64,000 nt of DNA from Methylophilus methylotrophus DSM 46235 = ATCC 53528 (GCF_000378225.1 NZ_KB905144.1:1-64000), one strand, 5' to 3'. Shown: positions 28,293-38,690, counted from the first letter of the stretch. The notes: generated by a model not told the origin, from the sequence alone. Numbers and translations are program-made.

Positions 28293-29111
28293 CTAAAACA
28301 TACCTCTGGCGCCATTGGGATTGCCAGGTTTTTCATGATGTGTGAAGACATCAAATAACAGCCTTAAACCCAATTGCAATGTCGTTTCATAGCGGCCCGT
28401 TCGGTTTAGCCTGTCATCCAGGGCAGGTTGCGCCCCCGCAATCACATCCATTTGCAAATAGTCGCTATACAAATAGCGAACTCCAAATTGAGTTGCATAC
28501 CGTGGTGCATTCAGAGATAAAGGGTCACCTGAAAACAATTCAGCAACAAACCTCGTTTTTGGCGAGAAGGCTTCTATATCAACACCCGCCCCCCATAACG
28601 GCCTAGTGCGAGTGACACCCATGCGCTCTTTGTCAGTTCGAGTGCCCAGATTGATATGAATATTTAATTTGTCTTCCCATAAACGATAAGTGCTCATACC
28701 AACCAGACTTTGCACTTTCCCACGTTCCTGAAAACTGCCATGACCACTGTCAAACGTTGAGGTATAACTTAGGGCGTAGCCAGGATCACCCTGCTCTGTA
28801 GCGGCCTTCAACAATACTTTAGCTGATAATACAGGGTTACTGATCCCGGTCTGCCCTTCCCGATCAAGTCCGGTGCCTGCACCCACCAATATTTGCAACC
28901 AATCGTTCACGGTAGTACTCCCAATCGCATTCAGCGCTGGTGCAGGATCCCAATTGCCTTTCAACCTGGTCGTTTCAATCCAGCCCTCGGTTTCGATTTG
29001 ACCATAATCCACAATCCTTGCATCGTCAGTCACGAATGGTCGAACTGCGTATACTGCGTTTGAAAAAGTGGCGAGACAAATCAAACACAAAAACCTAATA
29101 CCATGCCTCAT
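28293..29111 (-). CDS. outer-membrane beta-barrel-like protein, paralogue of 695-1381
   Basis: 272 residues. A signal peptide (to about 22) is followed by VRPFVTDDARIVDYGQIETEGW; the first ten residues almost repeat those of the gene at 695. The body is strand-rich with an aromatic/Gly pattern and ends NGARGMF. It interrupts the conserved recO-pdxJ order, with about 190 bases upstream and 130 downstream free of genes, so it likely has its own promoter. No substrate can be given. Confidence 0.75.
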   Translation of the reverse strand: MRHGIRFLCLICLATFSNAVYAVRPFVTDDARIVDYGQIETEGWIETTRLKGNWDPAPALNAIGSTTVNDWLQILVGAGTGLDREGQTGISNPVLSAKVLLKAATEQGDPGYALSYTSTFDSGHGSFQERGKVQSLVGMSTYRLWEDKLNIHINLGTRTDKERMGVTRTRPLWGAGVDIEAFSPKTRFVAELFSGDPLSLNAPRYATQFGVRYLYSDYLQMDVIAGAQPALDDRLNRTGRYETTLQLGLRLLFDVFTHHEKPGNPNGARGMF

Positions 29112-29298
29112 TCGTTACATCCTCTTTAATCATTACCCGCATGCCTATATCCGTTTAGCTAGCAAATCTGAATGACACAACACCACTGTTGCTGTCTGGC
29201 CTATCCATCATGTAAGAATGATAGTCAACCATATGAGATTGACATGCATTGAGGCTCCGGGATTGCCATATTGGCCATTATTTAACTCAAAACAAACA

Positions 29299-30051
29299 TC
29301 AGAAATCCTGCAAATCCACCAGCAGTTGCCGCGTATGCAAGGGTTTTTCACCCAGGTAATGCTGTAGCAGGTAACGCATGAGTTGCTTGCTTTGTGATTG
29401 CGTCGTGGCGCTGCTGTAATTGCCGCGGGCCATCTCCAGTAATGTTGCCCCCTGCACCAGCAACCCATTTCTGGTTGCAGACGGGGCACATGCGCCATAG
29501 TCGGCCTCAAAGCGGTATATCTCATCGGCGTGTATCACTTCGCCATGTTCATCGTGCGTCAGTGGTACCGCGTACCCCAATTCCTGTAACATTTTGAGTT
29601 CAAACCGGCGCATGATCTCGGCCAGCTGGCCACTGCCGGCATCCTGCTGCAAGGTAGACAATAATTGAATGGTTTGGGCGTAATACTCGAATAGCTGCGT
29701 ATGGGCATCATCCCGCGGCAGCAAGCGCAGCAACAGCTCGTTCATGTAAAAACCGCACATGAGCGCATCGCCCCTGAGCAATGTCAGGCCTGTCATCCAC
29801 TCGAGGTCATGCAGGGTTTTGAGCTCGTTTTTGCCTGACCAGGTACCGGCCAGCTGCTGAAAAGACTGCAACATGCCACGCATGGCCGACAGGGGCCGTC
29901 GTGCACCCTTGGCAACGGCCGCAATACGTCCCAGGTCGCGACTAAACATTTCGACGACCAGGCTGGTTTCCTTAAAGGGATAGGTATGAAGAATAAAAAC
30001 CGGTTGCAGGCTTTGTTTGTGGCTACCTGAATCAGATGGTTTTAGTGCCAT
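29299..30051 (-). CDS. recO: DNA repair protein RecO
   Basis: 250 residues. RecO works with RecR in loading RecA at gaps and in strand annealing. The N-terminal OB-fold is seen in PVFILHTYPFKETSLVVEMFSRDLG and VAKGARRPLSAMRG. The helical C-terminal domain has FYMNELLLRLLPRDD, and RRFELKMLQELGY. The Cys4 zinc motif of some RecO proteins is absent, which is common in proteobacteria. 30 bases after era. Confidence 0.9.
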   Translation of the reverse strand: MALKPSDSGSHKQSLQPVFILHTYPFKETSLVVEMFSRDLGRIAAVAKGARRPLSAMRGMLQSFQQLAGTWSGKNELKTLHDLEWMTGLTLLRGDALMCGFYMNELLLRLLPRDDAHTQLFEYYAQTIQLLSTLQQDAGSGQLAEIMRRFELKMLQELGYAVPLTHDEHGEVIHADEIYRFEADYGACAPSATRNGLLVQGATLLEMARGNYSSATTQSQSKQLMRYLLQHYLGEKPLHTRQLLVDLQDF

Positions 30052-30081
30052 GCGGATGACAGTAGAAAAGAAACTGCCCGG

Positions 30082-30984
30082 CTAGAAACCCAAGCTTTTT
30101 AACGCACGGGCATCATCTGCCCAACCACCTTTTACCTTGACCCAGGTTTCCAGGTAAACCTTGGAGCCAAACAGCTTTTCCATATCCTGGCGCGCTTCGG
30201 TGGAGATCTGCTTGAGCTTTTCGCCACCCTTGCCAATGATCATGGGTTTCTGGCTATCCTTATCGACAATGATGGCAGCAAAAATACGGCGCAGGTTTTT
30301 GACGGTTTCAAACTTTTCAATTTCTACCGTGACAGAATAAGGCACTTCATCACCTAGCAAACGGAAGACTTTCTCCCGCACCAGCTCAGCTGCCAGGAAA
30401 CGCTCGTTTTTATCGGTCAACTCATCTTCGGCATACATGGCAGGTTGCTGCGGTAAGTGCTCGCGTATGGCAGACAGCAACTCATCCAGGTATAAATTCT
30501 TTTTGGCACTGACAGGGATAATGCCGGCAAAATCAAACAACAGGTCAAAGTCCTGGATCAAGGGCAACAAGTTGCCTTTGTCCCCCATCAGGTCTGCCTT
30601 GTTGACGACTAGCAATACCGGTTTGTTTTTAGGCAACAACTTGAGGACCAGCTCATCGGCTTCGCCCAGCTTCATCGGTTCAATCACAAACAACACCACG
30701 TCAACCTCGGTCAGGACCTGGGTGACGGTTTTATTGAGTGACTTGTTTAAAGCATTGAGGTGCTTTTGCTGGAACCCTGGCGTATCGACAAACAGAAACT
30801 GCGTATCTTCAGTGGTGTGTATGCCCAGCAATCGATGACGCGTGGTCTGCGCCTTGCGGGAGGTGATCGCCAGCTTAAGACCTAAGATATGATTGAGCAA
30901 AGTCGACTTGCCGACATTGGGACGACCAACGATGGCAACGGTGCCACAACGAAAATCGTCAGCAGCAGGAGTGAGTTCTGTCAT
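30082..30984 (-). CDS. era: GTPase Era
   Basis: 300 residues. Essential GTPase that binds 16S rRNA during 30S assembly. G1 GRPNVGKST (about 20-28), G3 DTPGF, G4 NKADLM and a C-terminal KH domain with [11 protein letters not shown] are present. Its ATG overlaps the rnc stop by ATGA, so the two are translationally coupled. Confidence 0.96.
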   Translation of the reverse strand: MTELTPAADDFRCGTVAIVGRPNVGKSTLLNHILGLKLAITSRKAQTTRHRLLGIHTTEDTQFLFVDTPGFQQKHLNALNKSLNKTVTQVLTEVDVVLFVIEPMKLGEADELVLKLLPKNKPVLLVVNKADLMGDKGNLLPLIQDFDLLFDFAGIIPVSAKKNLYLDELLSAIREHLPQQPAMYAEDELTDKNERFLAAELVREKVFRLLGDEVPYSVTVEIEKFETVKNLRRIFAAIIVDKDSQKPMIIGKGGEKLKQISTEARQDMEKLFGSKVYLETWVKVKGGWADDARALKSLGF

Positions 30985-31652
30985 GATTGAATATTATCCA
31001 TGGCCAATTTGGCCGCTTGTTGCTCAGCCACACGGCGGCTGGTACCCACGCCGGTAGTGGTCAATTTGAGTTTTTTAATAAAACATTGCACAGTAAAGGT
31101 CTGTGCATGCGCTTCGCCTTCAATGGACACGACCTGATACTCAGGCAACTCCATTTTTTTGCTTTGCAGATATTCCTGCAGTTGAGATTTGGCGTCCTTG
31201 TCTATCGACTTGGGATCTATGGTGCTGAGTTTTTCTCGATACAGCAAGGCCACCACTTTTTGTGCCGCATCAAACCCACCATCGAGATAAACCGCACCCA
31301 CGATGGCCTCCAGCGCATCCGCCAAAATGGAAGGCCGACGCCAACCAGCACTCTTTAATTCCCCCTCACCTAACTTAAGTGCATCACCCAAATGCAGGTC
31401 AGTGGCAATCTCAGCGAGGCTTGCCTCTTTGACCAGTTTGGCGCGCAGCCGGCTCAGGTCACCTTCGGGCAAATGTGGAAACAGATTGAACAGCTGGTGG
31501 GCAATAATAAAATTCAAGACGCTATCCCCCAGAAATTCCAGCCGCTCATTATTGCTGGCAGAAAAACTGCGGTGGGTCAGTGCCTGCTGCAGCAGCTCTG
31601 GCTGCGCGAAGCTGTAGCTGATTCTGGTTTGTAATACCGGGAGTGCATTCAT
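30981..31652 (-). CDS. rnc: ribonuclease III
   Basis: 223 residues. Cuts double-stranded RNA in rRNA and mRNA processing. The signature [16 protein letters not shown] (about 34-49) holds the catalytic acidic residues, with a second site in [15 protein letters not shown]; a double-stranded RNA-binding domain fills the last 70 residues. It lies in the conserved lepB-DUF4845-rnc-era-recO row. Confidence 0.96.
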   Translation of the reverse strand: MNALPVLQTRISYSFAQPELLQQALTHRSFSASNNERLEFLGDSVLNFIIAHQLFNLFPHLPEGDLSRLRAKLVKEASLAEIATDLHLGDALKLGEGELKSAGWRRPSILADALEAIVGAVYLDGGFDAAQKVVALLYREKLSTIDPKSIDKDAKSQLQEYLQSKKMELPEYQVVSIEGEAHAQTFTVQCFIKKLKLTTTGVGTSRRVAEQQAAKLAMDNIQS

Positions 31653-31676
31653 TACGTTATGATCAAGGCTGCGTCA

Positions 31677-32030
31677 CTATGGTTTGCTGGTCGCGTCAAA
31701 ATCAATGAGCAGCGTCATCGTGTCTGTCAGTGGAATCTTTTTCTGGTAACGCATGGCGACCACACCACCACTGATCTCCAAATCGCGCCCCGTCACTTCG
31801 TGTATGCTGTCTACGTCCATCTGGCGGTCAAACGCCTTGCGGATATCGCTATCGTTTTGCAGCACTGGATCATGTGCGATACGGTTAACGGTAGACTGGA
31901 TAGAGAAATACTCCATGTAGGCTGGGAGCGCTTTTAAGGCGACCATGCCCAAGATACCAAAGGCCGTTAATACCAGTAAAAAGCCGATCAGGCCAATACC
32001 GTGCTGGGTAGAAGTCTTTGAGAATTTCAT
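31677..32030 (-). CDS. DUF4845 membrane-anchored protein
   Basis: 117 residues with one N-terminal membrane segment (GIGLIGFLLVLTAFGILGMV) preceded by basic residues, and a soluble periplasmic domain. The position between lepB and rnc is conserved for DUF4845 in beta- and gammaproteobacteria. The leader resembles a type IV pilin-like N-terminus, but I see no clear prepilin cleavage motif. Function unknown. Confidence 0.85.
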   Translation of the reverse strand: MKFSKTSTQHGIGLIGFLLVLTAFGILGMVALKALPAYMEYFSIQSTVNRIAHDPVLQNDSDIRKAFDRQMDVDSIHEVTGRDLEISGGVVAMRYQKKIPLTDTMTLLIDFDATSKP

Positions 32031-32078
32031 AGGTACTCCCTCAAGATGATGCCCTGTGACACGGCGTGACCCATGCCA

Positions 32079-32894
32079 TTAACCGATACTTTGCCCGATA
32101 CGGCGCCACTGGTCAAAATTAAACCAGATGAAAAAGGCTTTGCCCACCAAATGTTTGTTAGCAACAAAGCCCCAGACACGGCTGTCTGAACTATTGTCTC
32201 GGTTATCGCCCATGGCAAAATAATGCCCCTCTGGCACGATGATGGTTTCACCCTGCATCAAACGGTCACCCAGACTACCCGGGCTGTACTGGTTCATAAT
32301 GTCATGGATGAGTACATCGTGCTTTACCGTGCCTAACTGCTCATTTAAGCGGGAAGCGGTCACATCGACTGCGCGCGCACTGCCAGACTCGTCATTAACA
32401 TTGAGCGCATACTGATATGGCTGCACAAAATCCAGGTTGATCACCTTGCCATTAATGGTCAACTGCTTGTCACGGTACTGAATCTGGTCGCCAGGCAAAC
32501 CAATCACGCGCTTGATATAGTCAATGGTAGTATCTGGTGGGTAATGAAACACGAACACATCACCGCGCTGAGGCTGACCCACCGGGTAAAACACATTGTT
32601 AACGATAGGGACGCGCAAACCGTAGGTGTATTTGTTTACCAGGATGTAATCCCCTGCAAGCAATGTTGGCATCATAGAGCCAGATGGGATTTTGAACGGC
32701 TCAACAATAAAGGAACGCACCAAAAACACCAGCAAAATCACCGGGAAGAAACTTTTGCTGTACTCTACATACCAAGGGTCTGCCACCTCACCCAGTGCTC
32801 CCGCCTGGCGCTGTTTACGCAACACCAGGATATCCAGCAGCCAAATGGCACCAGACACCAATAAAATCACCAACATAAACATTGCAAAATACAT
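32079..32894 (-). CDS. lepB: signal peptidase I
   Basis: 271 residues. Removes signal peptides on the periplasmic side of the inner membrane. Two membrane segments (about 1-22 and 50-68) are followed by the catalytic Ser in PSGSMMPTL near 92 and the catalytic Lys in DYIKRVIGLPGD near 147; the box GDNRDNSSDSR is near 232. It lies 32 bases after lepA, the usual pairing. Confidence 0.95.
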   Translation of the reverse strand: MYFAMFMLVILLVSGAIWLLDILVLRKQRQAGALGEVADPWYVEYSKSFFPVILLVFLVRSFIVEPFKIPSGSMMPTLLAGDYILVNKYTYGLRVPIVNNVFYPVGQPQRGDVFVFHYPPDTTIDYIKRVIGLPGDQIQYRDKQLTINGKVINLDFVQPYQYALNVNDESGSARAVDVTASRLNEQLGTVKHDVLIHDIMNQYSPGSLGDRLMQGETIIVPEGHYFAMGDNRDNSSDSRVWGFVANKHLVGKAFFIWFNFDQWRRIGQSIG

Positions 32895-32926
32895 GCTTGC
32901 TTCCTAAAGAGCGGGTGTTCCCGTTT

Positions 32927-34726
32927 TTATTTATCCTCAACGCGCAAAATAGCCAGGAAGGCCTCTTGTGGAATTTCCACATTACCCACCTGTTTCATAC
33001 GCTTTTTACCTTCTTTTTGTTTTTCCAGCAACTTGCGCTTACGTGTGATGTCACCACCGTAGCATTTTGCCAATACGTTTTTACGCATGGCTTTCACCGT
33101 TTCACGGGCGATAATATTGGCGCCGATGGATGCCTGGATGGCAATATCAAACATCTGCCGTGGAATTAGCTCACGCATTTTGGCCACCAGTTCGCGACCA
33201 CGATAAATGCTGTTGGCCCGATGCACAATCAGACTCAATGCATCCACACGCTCACCGTTTACCATGATATCCAGCTTGACCAGATCAGCCGCTCGGAACT
33301 CGAGAAACTCGTAATCCATAGAGGCATAACCACGCGAAACCGATTTGAGTTTATCAAAGAAATCGAGCACCACCTCATTCAGCGGCATTTCATAGCTCAA
33401 CATCACCTGGCGGCCCATATATTGCATATTGCGCTGCACACCACGCTTGTTATTACACAAGGTCATCACAGGGCCTACATAATCTTGCGGCATAAGCAGG
33501 TTAACCACAATCATAGGCTCACGGATTTCTTCAATGCGTGAAGGCTCTGGCAATCGTGACGGGTTTTCGATTTGTATGACTTCGCCACTTTTGAGCAATA
33601 GCTCATAAATTACGGTTGGCGCAGTCGTAATCAGGTCCATATCGTACTCGCGCTCCAGGCGCTCTTGTACGATCTCCATATGTAGCAAGCCGAGGAATCC
33701 GCAACGGAAGCCAAAGCCAAGCGCAGTAGAGTTTTCCGGCTCGAACTGCAAGCTGGAGTCGTTCAGGCTTAACTTTTCCAGCGCGGTACGCAATGACTCA
33801 AACTGGTTGGACTCGACCGGGTACAAGCCCGCAAACACTTGCGGTTTGACTTCTTTAAACCCAGGCAATGGTTCAGCGGCAGACTTACCTGCTCCAGCAA
33901 GCGTCACTGTATCGCCGACCTTGGCCGCCGCCAGCTCTTTAATGCCAGCAATAATAAAACCTACCTCACCCGCATTCAATTGCTGGCGCTGTACGGACTT
34001 GGGCGTAAACACCCCTACCTGCTCACACAGGTACTCGGCGCCCGTCGCCATCAGGCGGATTTTTTCCTTGGCGCGCAGCACGCCATCTACCACACGTACC
34101 AGCATGACCACGCCCACATAGTTATCAAACCAGGCGTCGATCACCAGTGCTTTCAACGGCGCATTGACATCGCCTTTAGGGGGTGGCACTTTGGCAACCA
34201 CTTCCTCCAGCACATCACGCACGCCTTCACCAGTTTTGGCTGAACAACGTACGGCATCGGTGGCATCTACACCAATGACATCTTCAATTTCCTGCGAAAC
34301 GCGCATAGGGTCGGCTGACGGCAAGTCAATTTTGTTGAGTACTGGCGTCACTTCCACACCCAGGTCAATCGCCGTGTAGCAGTTGGCTACACTTTGCGCT
34401 TCCACGCCTTGGGAAGCATCTACCACCAACAATGCGCCTTCGCAGGCAGACAAAGATCGACTTACTTCATAACTGAAGTCTACATGGCCCGGGGTATCAA
34501 TCAGGTTAAGGAAATAGGTTTCGCCATTGTTAGCTTTGTATTGCAAGGCGGCAGTTTGCGCTTTGATGGTAATCCCACGCTCACGCTCAATATCCATGCT
34601 ATCGAGCACCTGCGCTTCCATTTCGCGCGCCTCAAGGCCACCGCACAATTGGATGATACGGTCTGCCAGTGTCGATTTGCCATGGTCAATGTGGGCAATA
34701 ATCGAAAAATTACGAATATTTTTCAT
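32927..34726 (-). CDS. lepA: elongation factor 4 (LepA)
   Basis: 599 residues. Ribosome-binding GTPase that remodels stalled or misassembled ribosomes. G1 [15 protein letters not shown]2/G3 including ERERGITIK and DTPGHVDF, G4 NKIDLPSAD and the LepA-specific C-terminal region ([34 protein letters not shown]) are all present. Length is typical. Confidence 0.97.
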   Translation of the reverse strand: MKNIRNFSIIAHIDHGKSTLADRIIQLCGGLEAREMEAQVLDSMDIERERGITIKAQTAALQYKANNGETYFLNLIDTPGHVDFSYEVSRSLSACEGALLVVDASQGVEAQSVANCYTAIDLGVEVTPVLNKIDLPSADPMRVSQEIEDVIGVDATDAVRCSAKTGEGVRDVLEEVVAKVPPPKGDVNAPLKALVIDAWFDNYVGVVMLVRVVDGVLRAKEKIRLMATGAEYLCEQVGVFTPKSVQRQQLNAGEVGFIIAGIKELAAAKVGDTVTLAGAGKSAAEPLPGFKEVKPQVFAGLYPVESNQFESLRTALEKLSLNDSSLQFEPENSTALGFGFRCGFLGLLHMEIVQERLEREYDMDLITTAPTVIYELLLKSGEVIQIENPSRLPEPSRIEEIREPMIVVNLLMPQDYVGPVMTLCNNKRGVQRNMQYMGRQVMLSYEMPLNEVVLDFFDKLKSVSRGYASMDYEFLEFRAADLVKLDIMVNGERVDALSLIVHRANSIYRGRELVAKMRELIPRQMFDIAIQASIGANIIARETVKAMRKNVLAKCYGGDITRKRKLLEKQKEGKKRMKQVGNVEIPQEAFLAILRVEDK

Positions 34727-34753
34727 GTTCTGTTATGCGTTAATTACAAGCAA

Positions 34754-34776
34754 GAAAGGCGCTTGAAGCGCCTTTC
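34754..34776. terminator. hairpin in the lepA leader
   Basis: GAAAGGCGCT pairs perfectly with AGCGCCTTTC around a three-base loop, 28 bases upstream of lepA. There is no strong T-run on the - strand, so it may be an attenuator, a processing site or a weak terminator. Confidence 0.45.
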
Positions 34777-34860
34777 AAATCCGTTGCATTTTACAACAAA
34801 TGCATGAATATCAGTGATTTATTTTCCATGGCTGTGCATTTTGGCAGCCGCTTGATAAAA

Positions 34861-34892
34861 CACAAAAAGACGGGTTACCCCGTCTTTTTGTG
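34861..34892. terminator. rho-independent terminator after mucD
   Basis: CACAAAAAGACGGG, loop TTAC, CCCGTCTTTTTGTG: a 14-base perfect stem with T-runs inside the arm on both strands. It separates mucD from lepA, both leftward. Confidence 0.8.
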
Positions 34893-34913
34893 ATCACTTT
34901 CAGCAAATATCAG

Positions 34914-36332
34914 TTACTTGATTTTAATCGGCACATACAGGGTATTTTCCCCGCGCTGCACCAAGACGGCGATGGTCTTGCCAGAAGGCACGGCATTGAT
35001 TTGTTTATTAAACAAGTCAACGCTTTGACTTTCGTTATTGTTTAAGCCCAAGATCACATCACCGCGACGGATACCCGCCTGTGCTGCCGCCCCGCTGCTT
35101 TCAATCACCAGCAGGCCATTTTTGCCATTGAGTTTTTTCTTCTGCTGCGGATTTAATTCACGCAATGTCAGGCCCACTTTATTGGCTTCAGGTTTCACCG
35201 GTTCTTTACTCACCGCTGGCGCCTCACCTTGCTCGTTAGGCATTTCGCCCACACCCAATTGCAGCGTTTTATTAGCGCCTTTGCGTACAACTTCTACCGG
35301 CACGACTTTACCGGGCTTGGTAGCTGCAACCACGCGTGGCAGATCGCTCGAAGTGGTGATCGGCTTGCCATCAAACTTGAGGATAATATCGCCCGCTTCC
35401 AAACCGCCCTTGTCTGCCGGGCTGTTTTTCTCTACGCCAGCAATCAGCGCTCCGTTGGTCTGCTTCAAGCCGAAAGACTCCGCCAGTTCCTTGGTGACTT
35501 CCTGGATGCCAATCCCCAACCAGCCACGAGCAATCCGCCCATTGGCTTTGAGTTGATTGGAAATATCGATGGCAACATCAATGGGAATACTGAATGAAAG
35601 CCCCATAGAACCACCGCTTTTACTGTAAATTTGTGAGTTCACGCCGACCACTTCACCACGCAGGTTGAACAAGGGACCGCCCGAGTTACCCGGGTTAATT
35701 GCCACATCGGTTTGAATAAAAGGCACATAATTTTCTTGTGGCAAGGCACGGCCTTTGGCACTGACGATACCAGCCGTCATTGTGTTTTCGAGACCGAAGG
35801 GCGAGCCAATCGCCGCTACCCACTCACCGACCTTAAGCGCATTGGGGTCACCAATGGTGACCTTAGGTAAACCGGTGGCTTCAATTTTAATCAACGCGAC
35901 ATCAGTCCGTTTATCGGCCCCGATGATTTTCGCCTTGAACTCACGTTTGTCATAAAGCTTCACCAGCACTTCATCTGCTTCATTGACCACATGCGCGTTA
36001 GTCAATATATACCCATCGGCACTGATAATAAAGCCGGAGCCCAAGGATTGAGATTTGTAATCCTGCCCACCGTCCTGCCCCGGCATGCCCGGCATCCCGG
36101 GGATGCCAAAGCGGCGCAGGAACTCTTGCAGGTTCTCATCATTCGGCATTCCAGGAAAACCGATACCGGTGCCGTGCACAACTGAAGTAATACTAATATT
36201 GACCACAGCAGGGCCTTGTTTCTCAGCCAGTTCAGTAAAGTCTGGTAAGTCTTTTGCCTGCACGGTCATCACTGGCATGGTCGCGGTGATTGCACACGCT
36301 AACATCACACCAGAAATCCATCGTCTCATCAT
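34914..36332 (-). CDS. mucD: Do-like periplasmic serine protease MucD/DegQ
   Basis: 472 residues from ATG 36332, chosen because AGGA lies six bases upstream; further upstream ATGs lack it. A signal peptide ends near VQAKD. The trypsin-like triad is seen as His in LTNAHVV, Asp in RTDVALIK and Ser in GNSGGP. Two PDZ domains follow (about 270-355 and 385-465). HtrA-type proteases degrade misfolded envelope proteins. It is the last gene of the rpoE-rseA-rseB-mucD module. A Gly/Met/Pro-rich loop (FGIPGMPGMPGQDGG) lies before the protease domain. Confidence 0.94.
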   Translation of the reverse strand: MMRRWISGVMLACAITATMPVMTVQAKDLPDFTELAEKQGPAVVNISITSVVHGTGIGFPGMPNDENLQEFLRRFGIPGMPGMPGQDGGQDYKSQSLGSGFIISADGYILTNAHVVNEADEVLVKLYDKREFKAKIIGADKRTDVALIKIEATGLPKVTIGDPNALKVGEWVAAIGSPFGLENTMTAGIVSAKGRALPQENYVPFIQTDVAINPGNSGGPLFNLRGEVVGVNSQIYSKSGGSMGLSFSIPIDVAIDISNQLKANGRIARGWLGIGIQEVTKELAESFGLKQTNGALIAGVEKNSPADKGGLEAGDIILKFDGKPITTSSDLPRVVAATKPGKVVPVEVVRKGANKTLQLGVGEMPNEQGEAPAVSKEPVKPEANKVGLTLRELNPQQKKKLNGKNGLLVIESSGAAAQAGIRRGDVILGLNNNESQSVDLFNKQINAVPSGKTIAVLVQRGENTLYVPIKIK

Positions 36333-36396
36333 GATTATTCCTATCATTTAATGACTATTAAAATTGTACTTCTATCTATTCGGGAAAATTGAGCAA

Positions 36397-36432
36397 CACC
36401 ACTTAATCAAGCTATCCGCCCATTAAGTGGTG
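36397..36432. repeat. perfect inverted repeat between rseB and mucD
   Basis: CACCACTTAAT and ATTAAGTGGTG form an 11-base perfect stem around 14 bases. On the - strand it is followed by TTGCTCAATTTT, so it may partially terminate transcription between rseB and mucD. Confidence 0.5.
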
Positions 36433-36518
36433 GCGCAGTCTGAAAATGCAAGCCCTTAAAACGGATCAACTTTTGAATAAAAACTTACCTATCCGTATAC
36501 CTGCAATGACGCAAACTA

Positions 36519-37487
36519 CTATTTCTTGAAAGTGACTTGTTGCGCAATTTGCTCAACCGTTTGCGCAGGCACCTCACCGACAACAACCAACTGGTAACCA
36601 TTCAGCACATGCGCATACACATTCGTTGAGCCCATGCTTTTCTTGCCAACTCGAGGCTGCATGCCTTTGATCATCGGTTCGACAAACAACGATACCGAGG
36701 CCAGCCCATCAGAAAAAATCAATTGCCTTACCGGGGCAGTCCTGCCGGGCACTTTTAATTGTATCTGATCTACTTTTTTATATCCGGCAGGGAGATTGGG
36801 AACGACCAGGTTATCTTCTGTGTGCGTCAGGTCGGTCGTGTCATCCATAACATAAGGCTTGGTCGCATCGATTTTAGGCTGGAACCAGTCCAGGTCTTTG
36901 GTATGCAACATGGCAACCTGATTAAAGCCAATCTGCTCCAGCGTCCGGCCCTGCATATCGAGCATGCTCATTTTAAGCAGGAGCCCATATTCGGTATCAG
37001 ACCAAATGCGGTACTGGTAACGCAGGTTATCGTTAGGGATCATATCGAGGACTTGCGCCAGACGACCGGCCACTCGCTCCTGGCCAACAAATTTGAGCTT
37101 GTAGTTCTGCTTGAGGGGATACAATTGGGTGGGCAGCATGGCAGGAAACAGGTTCTGTCCGCGCCGCTTTTCAATGACGACCTTGTCATTTTTGGCATTG
37201 AAGATAACAATGTCATCGCCTTCGCTAAACACTTCTCGCGGACGGCCATCGAGCACCACATTGCGCGTAAACTCGCGCCCACCTTCATAAATGTGGGTAA
37301 TTTGTACTGAGCGGATCACCGCCCCATTCTGATAAACAAACAAGCCCTGGTAATTCAGCTCCCTTGCCGCAGAGGCCGTTTTCTGCATGGTGGCCCAGAG
37401 ATCCTCTTCGGCAACGGCAGATTGGCTAATAATTGCGAGCAACAAGACACGCAGAAAATGTCCAGGAAAAACAAACTTGAGTGACAT
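36519..37487 (-). CDS. rseB: sigma-E regulatory protein RseB/MucB
   Basis: 322 residues. A periplasmic protein that binds RseA and shields it from cleavage until lipid or outer-membrane signals appear. A signal peptide ends near AVAEED. The N-terminal LolA-like domain has ELNYQGLFVYQNGAVIRSVQI and the C-terminal domain LNGYQLVVVGEVP. It follows rseA by 22 bases. Confidence 0.92.
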   Translation of the reverse strand: MSLKFVFPGHFLRVLLLAIISQSAVAEEDLWATMQKTASAARELNYQGLFVYQNGAVIRSVQITHIYEGGREFTRNVVLDGRPREVFSEGDDIVIFNAKNDKVVIEKRRGQNLFPAMLPTQLYPLKQNYKLKFVGQERVAGRLAQVLDMIPNDNLRYQYRIWSDTEYGLLLKMSMLDMQGRTLEQIGFNQVAMLHTKDLDWFQPKIDATKPYVMDDTTDLTHTEDNLVVPNLPAGYKKVDQIQLKVPGRTAPVRQLIFSDGLASVSLFVEPMIKGMQPRVGKKSMGSTNVYAHVLNGYQLVVVGEVPAQTVEQIAQQVTFKK

Positions 37488-37509
37488 ATACCCGTAGATA
37501 ACAATAGAC

Positions 37510-37973
37510 TTATTCGCCAGCGTTATAAGCTACATTTTGCATGTAGTATGTTGCGCTGGTAGGGGCATAATTATGATGTGCTAATACATACTGATCAGTA
37601 TCGTTATCAGCAATTAGGTCAGGCGCTGCCACTTCTGGTTGATTGATCAAAAACAGACCGACAAAGAAAGCTGCTGCGACCGAGGCAGCAATTGACCATG
37701 TGTACTTATTGAAATGCGGACGGATGTGGGAAATTTTTTGGGAGGCAGCGACAGCCTGCGGCGCCACCATCGTCGGCTCATCTGCCAACTGGGCCATAAT
37801 GCGGCTAGTCATGTCTGATTGTACCCAGCACTCTTCACGCAACACATCCCGGATCACATGGTAATCACGCCACGCCTGTGCAACTTCACCACTAGATTTC
37901 GCTGCGAGAAAATATGTTCACAGCGCTCAATATCGACCTCACCGTCGACCAAGGCAGATAATTGCTGCTTCAT
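37510..37973 (-). CDS. rseA: anti-sigma-E factor RseA/MucA with apparent one-base frameshift
   Basis: The expected protein of about 154 residues is split. ATG 37973 (GGGG upstream) gives MKQQLSALVDGEVDIERCEH, the normal RseA opening that binds sigma-E, but this frame stops after 39 residues. The rest lies in another frame: VAQAWRDYHVIRDVLREE, a variable linker, a membrane segment (SIAASVAAAFFVGLFLI) and a periplasmic tail. Adding one base at the AAA of 37897-37899 would join the two. As given, only a GTG-started fragment from 37857 with no sigma-binding domain could be made downstream. Either a sequencing error or a real loss of sigma-E control; the neighbours rpoE and rseB are intact. Confidence 0.8.
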
Positions 37974-38060
37974 AATAACCCCAAATCAATCAATGTTTTT
38001 ATGTTAGCATTTAACAAAAATTTTGTCATAACACCCATATCGTTTTTGTTGTCGAATTGC

Positions 38061-38690
38061 CTACCAGCGCTTGTGCTGTGGCGTATCCAACAACGGTCTC
38101 AATTTGGTCGCAATCGTTTCACGCGCCCGGAAAATACGTGAACGCACAGTCCCGATCGGACATTGCATCACGTTAGCAATGTCTTCATAACTCAATCCTT
38201 CAAGCTCGCGCAATGTAATTGCAGTACGCAACTCTTCAGGCAACGCCGCAATCGCATCATTGACCGTTTGCGCAATCTCTTTCGTCATCAGGGACGTTTC
38301 TGGGGTCTCCAGTGTGCGCATATCATCGCCTTCATCGAAGTTTTCTACATCTTCGATTTCCACGTCTTGCAGCACTTGTGGCTTGCGGCCCATGGAGACC
38401 AGGTAGTTTTTGGCAGTATTAATGCCAATACGATACAACCATGTATAAAATGCACTGTCGCCACGGAAGCTGTGCAACGCGCGATAAGCCTTGATAAAAG
38501 ACTCCTGCACCACATCTTCCACTTCCGCCTGATCGCGAATCATGCGCGATAAAAGGCGTCCAAGCTTACGGTGATATTTTTCCACCAACAATCCAAAGGC
38601 ACGCTTGTCGCCCTGCTGAGCACGCTCGACCAGCATCTGGTCAAACTCTTTGTTCTCTTGCTGTTTGGCGCTTGCCGCCTGAACAGTCAT
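38061..38690 (-). CDS. rpoE: RNA polymerase sigma factor RpoE (sigma-E)
   Basis: 209 residues from ATG 38690; an in-frame start at 38801 would add 37 residues absent from the family. Region 2 is seen in EVEDVVQESFIKAYRALHSFRGDSAFYTWLYRI, region 4 in RELEGLSYEDIANVMQCPIGTVRSRIFRAR. ECF sigma factor for envelope stress genes, normally held by RseA at the membrane. First gene of the module, divergent from nadB. Confidence 0.93.
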   Translation of the reverse strand: MTVQAASAKQQENKEFDQMLVERAQQGDKRAFGLLVEKYHRKLGRLLSRMIRDQAEVEDVVQESFIKAYRALHSFRGDSAFYTWLYRIGINTAKNYLVSMGRKPQVLQDVEIEDVENFDEGDDMRTLETPETSLMTKEIAQTVNDAIAALPEELRTAITLRELEGLSYEDIANVMQCPIGTVRSRIFRARETIATKLRPLLDTPQHKRW

